Below, one piece after another: positions 21,501-31,101 of a stretch of 36,831 nt of DNA (positions are counted from its first letter, which is position 1; each line of letters opens with the position of its first letter). The notes under the pieces are model-generated. The model was given only the letters and a program-made list of their open reading frames with translations, searched no databases and was not told the origin of the DNA. Location of the stretch: NCBI GenBank assembly GCA_036897485.1, contig JAYMTF010000419.1, positions 1-36,831 of the forward strand, written 5' to 3'. Source of the DNA: Pelargonium nanum (taxonomy: Eukaryota > Streptophyta > Magnoliopsida > Geraniales > Geraniaceae). A program made the position numbers and the translations under genes.

Positions 21501-24500
21501 TTACCAAGAGTCCAAGACACTTAGAGCATAAATGAAGTTGTAACCTCAATCAGAAAGTTATGAGATTGCAAAATGAAAACTAATACAACCTTCGCTTGAT
21601 ATAGTTGTTTCAGAGAGGCCTGCTCATTCTCGGGATATTCATCTTTATGAGCAGCAAACAGAGACTCTGTGAGGCCTGAAGTGACAGGAAGATGCTATGA
21701 AGACATTGAATATAAATCATGTGGAAAAAATTCCAGGACAAGGATATTATAAGAATAAAAGAAGAGGTAGCTGATGATTTACAACGACGGGTGGCTAAAA
21801 GAACACAAATATATTAACCAAATCTTTGCCATTGTTCTCAAAATGCAGAGGAAAATACATTTACTAAAAGTTTATCACATCGTGATAAATAAATAAATAA
21901 CATTGTTCAGATATTAACATATCTGCCCAGCTAGAGTACCAATGTAAGGAAGGCGAAAAAGCACTAAATACTACCTCAAACATATAATATTGTTCAATAA
22001 AGTCAAGTTAATATCACATTATACACTCCCCCATAGAGTATGCTTTTAGAAGGCTGATTTTAAATACCAGTTTAGCGTTCTGAGTTGTAACTCTCATATG
22101 GCAGCTGGAAGCATGCCAAATTTCATCATTTTCAAGACCTTTATGCCTTTTCTTCAGGAGTCACAAAGCATAAAGCACAATCAAAATGAAGAAATATCAT
22201 ATATGATTGTTGCTTGGCAATTATCTAAAATAGAAGTAATCAAATTACAACCCTATTTTAACCACAGCCAAAGCTCACCAGTTAAGGAATCTGCATTTTG
22301 TAGTGTTTCTTTTATATCATTATTGTTTATGTTTTTTTAATTTGTGGGGCTGAGGGTCCAAAGGTGAGCTATACCATGGAGAGTAGGGTTTTGCCTCTTC
22401 CCCAAAGCCCTGAACTTAGATGTGAATGAAATTTGACCCCCGATCTAATGAGAGGCTTCACTAGTTGAACCAACTGGAGCCCGCAGTATAAAATTTGATT
22501 ACCAAGATTACCATAATAAGTTGTATGCAAATTCAAACGTGAAATACTGATTTAAGTTAATTCTTTACCCTCAATATCCAAGTCACCACAGCCAACAGCT
22601 CGTAGATCCCTTGCAAGTTCCTGTGTCTTCTCATATGCCACTGCTAGCACTCTAAGATACTGAAGCCACGAGTCAAAAATATAAATTACGTGAATATCTT
22701 GTCATCACCTAAAATGGGCAAGGGATCAACAAGAGAATTTTGTACTCACTAATAGAAGTCCCCCTTCCTCCATAGGAGGTAGATTCACAAGAGATGGCTT
22801 CACTAATAATTTGTCCAGAAGGGCAGTAACTCGCTGCTCCAAAACTCGCTACATAAAACAATATGTAAAAATAATGGAATCAACAACCAATTTGGAATGG
22901 CATATACACAATTTATCTAGTAACATGAAACACGGGAACAGCAACAAGCATACTTCCTATCTATGTACCTGAACTAAAATTGACATAACTTCATTAGGAG
23001 CTGGAAACACAGCCGTGATTGTCGCTGCTTCTTTACGTACAGTATCTGCAGAACGAACCAACAACGGTATAAAAAAAATACATTGAAGAATTGTACCAGT
23101 AGAATTAAGCATAGGTTGGGTAGATTTTAGAGAGGAAAAGAAGTGGAGAGGAATAATTTTCCCTTTTTGGAAGAGAGAAAGAAGTCCATCCACTTTTATG
23201 CATGGCCCGCATATTTCCAATGATCCAAAATAAGGAAGAGAGATAGAGGGGCAAAATAACCCTTATCATGAGAAAATATTGATAAACCCCCTAATTTTAT
23301 TACTTTGCTCCATAATAGAGAGATATTTTGTTAAAACAGTAAAATATAGGGTTAAATTATAGTCCATCCTCCAACTATATACTCAAACCATAAATGATCC
23401 CTGTTATGTTAGGATTTGTGCATGACTAGGAAGATAGATATTATTAGCTAGTTTCCTTTTAATTATGTAGTTTCCTATTTCTAGTATTTCATTTTCCTAG
23501 TTCATATGTCTTGAATAAATTTTTAGTTCGCTATTCAATAATAACATACAATTCTTCTATTCAAATTTAACATGGTATCAGAGTTGGTTTTGATCCAGGC
23601 CCGGGCCCGTTTATGTTGCCTCTCCTTGTGGTCTCCGGCCCGCTTGTAGATGGCCCACGTGTGGAAGAAAAATACCTACACGTGAGGAGAGTGCCGATTT
23701 AAAAGGCCTCTGATTGTGCACGTGTAGAGCCCACCGATAAAAGAAAAATGTGAGGCTCCCACGTGAGGGGAGTGTTGAAGTGGACGATAAAGTGTCCCAC
23801 ATTGGAAAAACTTAAAGTAAAGTGGCGACATATAATGGTGCAAGTGAAACCCTATTAATAAGGTTGACCTTTTAGTAGTGGAAGCCCAAGCCATTGTATG
23901 TAGCTCAATTATGAAATTTAACAATCCCCACACTATTTTTTTATTTATTCGCACTTAACTATTCAAATACTACAAACAGGCATCATTTCACAAAAAAAAG
24001 TGGGGTTGTTGAATGTTAACTAACAAAGCCCATTCCTCAATTATTTTAACATGTCTTCCATGTTATGTCGGGAAGTGAATTTAAGTTAGTGTGCACAACA
24101 TGACATTAACAATTGTAACAATCTGCTAACTAATACGCATCAACCCCTTTCGTGAAATCTGCCTATTTTCAATAGGTAGAATATCAGGTGCGGTTAACAA
24201 ATTAGGTGGGAGACTCATTCTTCATTCAAGATATGTGTATAGTTGGTGGATTAACACTTAGTTTAACCCTTATATTTTCTTCTCCCCTATCTTCACTCTC
24301 TCCTACCAAACAAAAGAAAGTCGTATTCATTCTTCTTTCCATCATAACAAACAATTGGAGAAAGGAAAAAAAAAAACGGTTTATTTCCTTCCAACCATAG
24401 CTAAGTTGAAAGGTATTGCCCAAAACCTGTGATTTCTCTGTATAAGGAAGAAAGACCACGAGCAACATTGTTAGGACTAAGTTGGGAACCCTGGTCTCCA

Positions 24501-27500
24501 AGGACCAATCTGGAGTCTGCAGTCATGACTTCCACATCAATGAACATTGGTCGTGTTATCACATAATGTTGCATAGCACTGGTACCCCTATTGAACTGCA
24601 TTTTAAGTTAAAACATAAGTAAGAGGAAGGACAAAATGCACATGAAAGAATAAAAGGACTCCTTTGCACAAACATCAGGTTCATCGTACTTCAAAAAAAA
24701 TCGAAGCATTTAATTCAAATCATCAATGTAATATGACGATGCATTAAATAAAAGTCCAAAAGGGAAAGAAAAAATAAAAATTCAAAATTGACTTTCTTTC
24801 CCATGTTCCAAATGAAATATCAATTGGAAAAGAATTTTGTATCATTTCTCATGGCATCATTAACTTCATCATAATTGCTTCAACATAAACAAATAAGAGA
24901 ATGTAAATTTAACATTTAGGAAACAAAAAACACATATCTTTTCCATGTTATGCTAGAACCATATACTTCAGTACACACCCATGTGAATAGGGAACAACAA
25001 ATAAAAGGAAAGAAAATAAAAACCTCACTACATGATCATTTTGAAGTGTAAGTTATAACAAGAAAGGTGAGGAAATAGAAATGAGAATCTCATTCCATCC
25101 ATCATAGGAGGGAATTAACTTGATCATAAGCAAGGCAATGAGAATGGCAATAGAAGTGGCGGATTCTAATCCAAACATCACCAATGGGATAGCATTCTCA
25201 TTCTTCATTCTTCATTTCCCAACTGAAAATCATAATCCAAATGCTACTTTATGGTTTTCCCTTCCCATATATTCCTCCTCTCTCTACAAAATTGATAAGG
25301 AAAAGTTAATTTTTCCCTTTAAAATTTAAATTTCTTTATGGTATAGAGCCTTGACTATTTCACTATATTTTCTCTTAAATTCAGTCCTAAATGGACATAG
25401 TCAAGCAATGACCAGCAGTGCTGATCCTCTCAATTCGAGTACGATCCATTCTGCGGCCACAATGACCAGTAGAAGTGATCTTGGTTTGAATCTGCCTTTA
25501 CATTTGACAAACCACAAGTTGAATGGTCTGAATTACTTGCAATGTGTGCAGACAATTGAACTGGCCATTGATGGCAGAGGAAAGCTTGACCATTTGACAA
25601 GATAGAGTGATAGACAAAAAAAAAAAAAAAAACTGATTGTCGATGATCCAAAGACAGCAGTATGGAGGTCCGAAAATTCTATGGTCACAACTTGACTAAT
25701 CAATTCATTTGGATGTGCTGAAGATTCCATGGCAAACCACAAAAATAAAATATTTGCTAACGTAGCATCTCAAGAGAATGTTGCTGGAGGTTCAGTGACT
25801 TTATTTGTCAATGAGTATGCTAAGTGTTGGTTTACTATCAAGCATGATTGATATCTATGCTGGAGTTGATGAGTAGTTCTGAAAAGAAAGGGTATTTTGT
25901 GCTTATTTAGAATTCTCTTCATAAATCTTCTCTATGCTTTAGAGCTTATTCTCCCTGACTCTTTCATAACATAATGATTATTTGGTCAACAACAAAATTC
26001 AAACAAGTCAAGCCTAGATATGTAACAACCCAATAATTTTGTCTCGCTATCTCAAGCATTTATCTACACAGTTCGAATAAAAATTCCAATCCAACCATGT
26101 ACCCTTCACTATCTACTCTCTTTTTTCTGGCACTATGTACACCTAATGAAACGACTCTGATAACATGTCTACTAATGTAACAAAGTTTTGTAATCCAATC
26201 CAACTAAAACAAAAACAATAAGACAGTTAATCCAATTGAAACAAAAACAAGACAATTAATCCAATTTAAACAAAAATAATAAGTATGGAGCAAGGGAATA
26301 ATAATGAATAACAATTATGTTAAAATGGCGTTCCATGTAGAGGTCCTTAATTAGTTGCGTGTGGGTTGAAGTTATAGTGGAAAAATAAAAGAACAAAACA
26401 AACAAAAACATTTCGAATATATTTTAGAACCATTTGGAGCCAGTGATCACAAATATATATATATGTATGTATAAGAAAGTTTAATGTTGCATTTAAAAGA
26501 CCTTCAACCTCTCAATGATCTACAATCAATTCATTTTCATTGAAAGATGGAAAATTCTATAAGTAGCTATACAACCAACTATACTATATGGCATTGAGTG
26601 TTGGGCTCCAAAGACTCTGAAAAGTCATAAGATGGGGGTAAGAGAGATGAGAAAATTTAGGTGGATGTGTGGTAATACCAGAAATGATAAGATTAAGAAT
26701 GAGTTTCTTTGAGGGGGAGTTGGGGTGGCATCAATTGAGGATAAGACACGAGAAAACTTTTTAAAGTAGTTTGGACTTACAGGGCGTAAGGAGACTAGTG
26801 ACCCCGTGAGGAAAGTTGAGAGGACTTAGAATAAATTAAAAGGGGTAGGAGTAGGACCGTAGGAGTAGATCTAAATTAAGGTGGAAAGAAATAGTGAGGG
26901 AGAACGTGATAACACTTGGCTTACCAAAGGAGATGACACCAGTTAGGATGGAGTGGAGGAGAATACGAGCTAAGAATCCCAAAGAGTTTTGTTAAGAGAT
27001 TCATGTGGCCAACCCCAACATAGTTTGAGAAGTCGCTTAGATGGTATTATTGTTGTTTAAAGATGGAAAATGCAAGTCGGCACTACAACAACTATGAAAG
27101 AAATCGTCTTAAAACAGTATTACCTGAGATAAAATTTTAGCACATTCTGCCATGGTAGACAATTCTCTTTTCTGTGATGCTGCATCAAATCGAGACAACA
27201 GTCTATTTTCCAGTTCTGCACAGATTAAATACCAAGTTGAATGGCGCACCAATATACCTCAAACTTCTGCTGGCAAACAAATTATACTTTATTCATGGAA
27301 ACATAAACAGTATACTTTTTCAGTCACAAATTTTCATTCCTTCTTAAACTTTCTTTGAGAAATGAATAACCTCTCTATTCTTCTCTTCTTCAGTGGCAAG
27401 ATTTAAACCTAATACATACCTAATCATCCCACCATATTATCACTTAGGCCATGGATTATAAGAAATGAATTCCATTGCATACTCATGAAGTCATAAATTT

Positions 27501-29925
27501 TATACTAGTTGTAAATTCCCCACGAACAAGAATTCAAGATTCTATGATTTGTGAGATTTAATGGAATTAACATTTGCTATATTAATAAAGAGAACAGATA
27601 AATAAATACCGTACCATTGCAGTAGTCCTGAAGATTAGCAACTGCAACTTCTAATCCTCGGCTAGCAGTAGCATTTCCCATAACCGATGGAACGGCTATG
27701 CCTTGGCTTCCAATATCTTCTTCAGCAAAGGCCCCTAAAATCCACATAAATAGCATGAAGGTAATATTTATCTATATAACTTGAAAAGCAAAGCAATACA
27801 GTAACAGAAGTTATCAGCCTATGAAGATGCATTCTCAAAATTAGTCACTCAAATAATGTAGAAGAGAACGAAATGCACAAAGCCATTAGGTCAAATAAAT
27901 AGTCCATAAATTATAAACAAAATATTATTAGAGGAAGGATCTTAAAGGGTGTATTTAATTTTGCTTGACTAAACAATGAATGTCAACATCGGTATGTGAA
28001 GTGATGATAGAGATGGTAAGGGGCAGGATGGAGTAGTGTTATTTCATTCACAGATCAAAATACTTGTAGCCAAAGAAAGAATCCTGAATGCTATCATGCT
28101 ATGTAAACAGTAAGAGATAGACAGTCAAGACTACAGGATTACTGCCAGCTTTCTGAGTTAGTAGAATCATCTTACGCAATTTTTGTGCAATTGAAGCAGC
28201 TTCAGCAACACGGCTGTCATCAGAAAATAGAGGTGACAGTTCCATGAGGTCACCTGGGCTGCCATTGAACTCCATCAAGTACTGCAGGAAAATTATCAGA
28301 ATTTTTTGTGTGTTCAAAACTAAGAGTAGTATACACTGAAAGATACCAATTATCATTACCTTTATGAGCTCTATTGTTTGACTAGCGGTTTCTCGCTGAG
28401 AGTCTGCACTCTGACAAGGAGGAAAACTTATGATGCGAATATGAAAGAACACCATCAATAAAAATAGAGACTGAGAAAGGGACAAAATTTACCTGCAGAT
28501 GATCTCCTATTTTTGCAGCAGTCTGTCCAACACTAGAGATACGGGAATCCAACCTTGCAAAGCTATCGAACAAGCCATCAACACCTTTTTCCAGCTGAAG
28601 TAATAAGCATAAAGAGATCAATGATAATTGCACTTTAAATTATTAGATTGGATAACATTTTCAAACCCATCATATAGTATATAATTCAGTAGGATGATAT
28701 TTATTAAAATTGATAGAACACTAGTAAATAAACCTCGGCAAGAGTCTTGCGGTGCTTGGTGTCTTGAACAGAAACCTCCTTCTTGAGATTGTTTAGTTTT
28801 CCATCAATCTTAAACCCAGGGGAAAATCATAAGAAGAAAAATGTAAATGCCTTTCGTCATTAAAAAGTCCAAAAAACAAACAACCAAAAGAACGAAAGAA
28901 AGAAAAAAAAAAACCTGTTTCCTAAGATCAACCAACTCCCTATGGGAATCCTTAAAGAGAGATAAGAGAGCATCTACTTCTGGGAATAAAGGGGTTGATA
29001 GTCCTTGCGTTAATTTGGGCAAATCAGATGGTACTCTCATGTGATGTCCATTTACCATAACATCACCACTAATGCTGCCATGATGCCCGTGCCCATGTCC
29101 ATGACCATGTCCATGTCCTTCTGATGAATCTGTTTCTTCTTCTTGAAAAGATGGGAGCAGCTCATTCACCAGGTTACCGAATAATGCATCAAATGAAAAA
29201 TCTCCCTGGACATATTATTCCGAGAAATGTAAAATTTTCAAATAAAGAGTCAATACATCAAAGCAAAACAAAAAGTAGTGCCAAGTAATACATCAAATAA
29301 AAAGTGTTCCACCACATTAGTTCAAGGGGTAAATGCACATAACTACCCTGAAGTTGTCAAGTTTTTCAAGTAACTACCCTAAAGTTTACTTAGCATCAAT
29401 TAAGTACCTTGAAGTTGCACCATATCAATTTGTAAGTTAGATTTAACTCCTATTTGTCATGTGAGTTACACGTGACCTATATATAATTTGTTATACCAAT
29501 TATGTCCTCATTTTAGTAGTTTAAATAGTGTAAAATTTTCACATGAACAATCAATCCTATAGTGCATCAATTAAAAATTCTTCCCAAAATCATTTCAAAC
29601 AATATAAAAATTTCACATGAATCATCAGTCAATCAAAAAAACAAAATATTGTACCAAACAATGCTTCTGATGAAAAATCTCACTGCAAATTACTTATAGA
29701 CAATGCAAGATAATAACACAAACAAATTAATCAACCAGTCAAAACAAAGTAAAATTCTCACATGAAGAAGCAATTAATCAAAACAAAAAATAGTACCAAA
29801 ATTTCCTTCAAATTTTTTTTTACCTTAAAGTCATCGATGTCCAGGATGAGTGGAAGAGAGTTAGCAGAAGATGTTTTCGAAGCCCTATCCTTCTTCGTCG
29901 CATCTCTTTCTCTCCTCTCTTTCAT
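15429..29925 (-). CDS. SEC10: SEC10, exocyst complex subunit (complete, 24 exons)
   Basis: Exocyst subunit that helps tether secretory vesicles to the plasma membrane. Exons 5' to 3': 29824-29925, 28915-29205, 28734-28808, 28493-28594, 28360-28410, 28176-28281, 27615-27734, 27124-27215, 24427-24595, 22969-23045, 22750-22848, 22569-22659, 21590-21675, 21306-21473, 20176-20229, 19975-20103, 19773-19865, 19538-19684, 19219-19316, 18904-18988, 18670-18728, 17271-17369, 17094-17177, 15429-15501. These total 2550 nt, 849 aa plus TAA, with every phase matching. Plant SEC10 blocks run in order: [121 protein letters not shown], and a C-terminal [17 protein letters not shown]. The ATG is preceded by an in-frame TGA five codons upstream. 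Introns hold several transposons; the last coding exon is separated by a MULE-like insert. Arabidopsis SEC10 is of similar length. Confidence 0.95.
15615..15872. repeat. Left terminal inverted repeat of the MULE-like element
   Basis: Pairs with 16624-16851 in inverse orientation. Outer anchor TTGTTCCGATTTAGT; inner anchor TAACCTAAACTT. The arms have many substitutions and small gaps, so the insertion is not recent. Confidence 0.8.
15890..16474 (-). pseudogene. Unidentified captured gene fragment in the MULE-like core
   Basis: On the minus strand an open frame starts at 16474 and runs to a TAA at 16076; the same frame then stays open to about 15890, so the coding-like stretch is broken by one stop. 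The translation is hydrophilic, first basic ([20 protein letters not shown]) and after the stop very acidic ([31 protein letters not shown]). I do not recognise the family. GC content is visibly above the AT-rich arms, as expected for exon sequence moved from another locus. A real small gene or a chance frame are alternatives. Confidence 0.45.
16624..16851. repeat. Right terminal inverted repeat of the MULE-like element
   Basis: Inverse complement of the left arm: inner anchor AAGTTTAGGTTA, outer anchor ACTAAATCGGAACAAA. It is somewhat shorter than the left arm owing to small deletions. Confidence 0.8.
17184..17207. repeat. (TA)n microsatellite next to a SEC10 acceptor
   Basis: A pure TA run lies a few bases upstream (gene sense) of the acceptor tttctccag of exon 17094-17177, so it occupies the branch-point/polypyrimidine zone of that intron. 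Confidence 0.85.
17370..18669. other. SEC10 intron with tetranucleotide microsatellites
   Basis: 1.3-kb intron. It contains AAAT/AATA runs at about 18478-18518 and 18566-18584 separated by GATGAT repeats. No transposon domain or gene was recognised. Confidence 0.65.
18478..18584. repeat. Compound (AAAT)n / (GAT)n microsatellite
   Basis: About ten AAAT units, then a short GATGATGAT block near 18539-18566, then further AAAT units. It is likely to vary in length between individuals. Confidence 0.85.
20230..21305. other. SEC10 intron (1.1 kb), no recognisable insert
   Basis: AT-rich with a (TA)n run near 20823-20840. Open frames are short. Nothing recognisable was seen besides the splice sites CAA|gtttgt and tgtacag|CCTG. 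Confidence 0.6.
22332..22485 (-). mobile_element. tRNA-derived SINE-like element in SEC10 intron
   Basis: Read on the minus strand, the unit starts with GGCTCCAGTTGGTTCAACT, close to a tRNA A-box head. A GGGTCAAATTT block about 45 bp on resembles the B-box. A unique body follows, ending in an A-rich tail (AATTAAAAAAA at 22332-22342). This head, body and A-tail order is that of plant SINEs. No flanking target-site duplication is evident, and the B-box match is partial. It sits in the intron 21676-22568, in the same orientation as SEC10. Confidence 0.45.
23573..23587 (+). other. Retroelement primer binding site
   Basis: TGGTATCAGAG complements the 3' end of plant initiator methionine tRNA for 11 bases and follows the CA end of the left LTR-like block without a gap. 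Confidence 0.8.
23656..23765 (+). promoter_or_regulatory. Cluster of four perfect G-boxes (CACGTG) inside the retroelement
   Basis: CACGTG occurs at 23656-23661, 23679-23684, 23719-23724 and 23760-23765. Such palindromes are binding sites of plant bZIP and bHLH factors. The interval also shows an internal duplication: CACGTGAGG(A/G)GAGTG occurs at 23679 and 23760, the second copy forming the polypurine tract. Confidence 0.8.
25351..25760 (+). mobile_element. Degenerate Ty1/Copia gag N-terminal fragment
   Basis: The frame 25351-25605 reads a Ser/Thr-rich start and then [20 protein letters not shown] and [12 protein letters not shown], the usual 'LNGxNYxxW' opening of plant Copia gag proteins with W changed to C. 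After stop codons and an A-run the remnant continues near 25650 with [11 protein letters not shown] and LINS, the next conserved gag block. No LTR, protease or integrase is present. It is a dead fragment. Confidence 0.75.
26191..26282. repeat. Three-copy ~30-bp tandem repeat
   Basis: A unit of the form TAATCCAATnnAAACAAAAAnA occurs three times in a row with minor changes and linker differences. No function is apparent. Confidence 0.7.
26572..27058 (+). mobile_element. 3' fragment of an RTE-type LINE (reverse transcriptase C-terminus)
   Basis: In frame from 26572 the sequence reads [14 protein letters not shown], then [19 protein letters not shown], the usual C-terminal end of plant RTE-clade reverse transcriptases. 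After stops and frameshifts, HVANPNIV near 27001 matches the same proteins' tail. Only this end remains, consistent with 5' truncation during insertion. It lies 65 bp from SEC10 exon 27124-27215 and is antisense to it. Confidence 0.75.
29079..29125 (-). repeat. SEC10: His-Gly repeat in SEC10 exon 2
   Basis: A hexamer-based repeat (CATGTC/CATGCC on +) encodes [16 protein letters not shown] just after an acidic segment near residue 60 of SEC10. It keeps frame. Arabidopsis SEC10 has only a short GHG in this variable linker, so this is a local expansion. Confidence 0.9.
29325..29515. repeat. Probable DNA-transposon terminus remnant in SEC10 intron 1
   Basis: Phrases such as 'taactaccctgaagttg' recur within the block ('taactaccctaaagttt', 'aagtaccttgaagttg'), giving a run of related short units like those at the ends of plant DNA elements. 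No matching inverted partner was found in the window. Confidence 0.35.
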
Positions 29926-29943
29926 TTCAGCTCCAAATCAAAT

Positions 29944-30130
29944 TCTAACAAGCAATTTCAACAGATAAGCCCCAAAAACAGCTCGATTCGCATCGATCAA
30001 AAACTAGAGATCTCTTGAAAATTGAAAATGGAACAGTGAGTAGTTACCTGGTGGAGAAAGGCGTTGTCGCAGAAGCGAAAGTGCGAAGGAGAAAGATACA
30101 GAGAGACGGCAGATCTCCTTTGTTCGTCAC
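29944..30130 (-). promoter_or_regulatory. SEC10: Probable SEC10 5' UTR with a leader intron
   Basis: On the minus strand a purine/CT-rich stretch ending CCACCAG|gtaact (donor at 30047-30046) is followed about 100 nt later by ttgttag at 29945, 19 nt before the SEC10 ATG. That spacing fits a short leader intron at 29945-30047. The upstream edge of the noncoding exon, and any core promoter, were not located. Confidence 0.45.
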
Positions 30131-30325
30131 CTTGGATTTTCTGCTATTTAGACCGTTTCTCAATTACTTGTTTCCTGGAGCATATCGTTTCTACTTGCAG
30201 ACATTTTGTTTTCACGAAATTGCAATTCTTGCCCTTGTATTTCTCTCTTTTCTCATTTTCCACCTCCAACCAACATTTTTTTATTATGCGGAAAATAATC
30301 TTTTTTTTTTTTTTAGGGGAATGAC

Positions 30326-30770
30326 AGTTAGGGCTGTGCAACAATTGGGTCGAACCGGTAAAATCGACCGGACCAAACCGAATGCAAATTGGCCCAGTCT
30401 TCGGTCCTAAGTTTATATAAATTTCGGGTCGGTCTAGTCCAAAATACACTCAAGACCGAATGAGACCGGTTGATTAGTAAAGAAACAAACCTAACATAAA
30501 ATTTGATATCTTATATTTTCTTCAATCTTCACTCACCTCACCAAACCAAACCACACTCTCACATAGTCACACTCTCAGCCTCACCTCTCTAGTCTCTCAT
30601 CACCCCTAATGACAGTTGGAGATGGGGCTGGTCATTGGTCCAAAATCGGACCGAACCGATTCAGACCGGAACTGGAATTTTAAAAAAAACATGGACAAAA
30701 GATTTGACCTGTTATAATTATGGACCACATCGAACCGATCGTGAATGGTCCGGATCGATGGACCAATTCA
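30326..30770. repeat. Two diverged copies of a CCGAACCG-type dispersed repeat
   Basis: 30326-30475 contains 'gggctgtgca', 'cgaaccggt', 'gaccggaccaaaccg' and 'gagaccggttg'. 30610-30770 contains 'ggggctggtcattggtcc', 'cggaccgaaccgattcagaccgg' in pieces, and 'cgaaccgatcg'. Alternating ACCGGT/CCGAACC motifs are typical of a high-copy non-autonomous plant DNA element. Ends are not defined. The block lies upstream of SEC10. Confidence 0.45.
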
Positions 30771-31101
30771 TTTTAAAAAAGAGTTACCAATAAAATAATA
30801 GCAAAAATTAAAATTGAAGTAAGTTGAATTAGCAACAATGAAGTATTCTGTATTGAAATTGATAAAAAAAAAGTTATAAAAATGTCCAATGAATACTAGT
30901 TTACTCAAAAAATAAGTATTTGACGCACTGTTGGGGTAATTCACTTTTTCACCATCAGTGCATCATATTGTTTCACCTCATCAATGAAAATATAAAATTT
31001 AATGAGGGGCTTTTTGATAAATAAATTTTGCAAATATTTTTAGTAGTAACTATAATAATAAATAAAGCATATCATAAATCATAAACAATACACAAGAGAA
31101 T
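30771..31101. other. AT-rich spacer, nothing recognised
   Basis: AT-rich intergenic sequence between the CCGAACCG repeat block and the LINE. No gene or repeat family was recognised. Confidence 0.5.

Larger units (their letters stand above)
23402..23923 (+). mobile_element. Short non-coding LTR retroelement (TRIM-like) with target-site duplication
   Basis: The element starts TGTTATGTTAGG and ends AAATTTAACA, flanked on both sides by ATCCC (23397-23401 and 23924-23928). A left LTR-like block, 23402-23572, is followed at once by TGGTATCAGAG (23573-23583), the usual initiator-Met-tRNA primer binding site. A polypurine tract, GAGGGGAG, directly precedes a right LTR-like block at 23773-23923. The whole element is only 522 bp and has no coding capacity, as in TRIMs. 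Oddly, the two LTR-like blocks do not match beyond their TGTT and AAATTTAACA ends. It lies in SEC10 intron 23046-24426, antisense to the gene. Confidence 0.7.
24596..27123. other. Largest SEC10 intron (2.5 kb), transposon-rich
   Basis: This intron holds a Copia gag fragment, a three-copy short repeat and an RTE LINE tail, all reading antisense to SEC10 where orientation can be told. The stretch 24600-25340 is AT-rich with nothing recognisable. The flanking exons still join in frame (ILSQ|FNRG). Confidence 0.75.

Noticed and set aside
23611-23954. Minus-strand frames across the short LTR element
   Set aside because: Element termini, PBS and polypurine tract explain the sequence; the frames are chance openings in GC-richer DNA.
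26120-26185. Possible degenerate reverse-strand primer binding site (ctctgataacatg)
   Set aside because: Resembles the complement of TGGTATCAGAG but with a mismatch, and no LTR end adjoins it.
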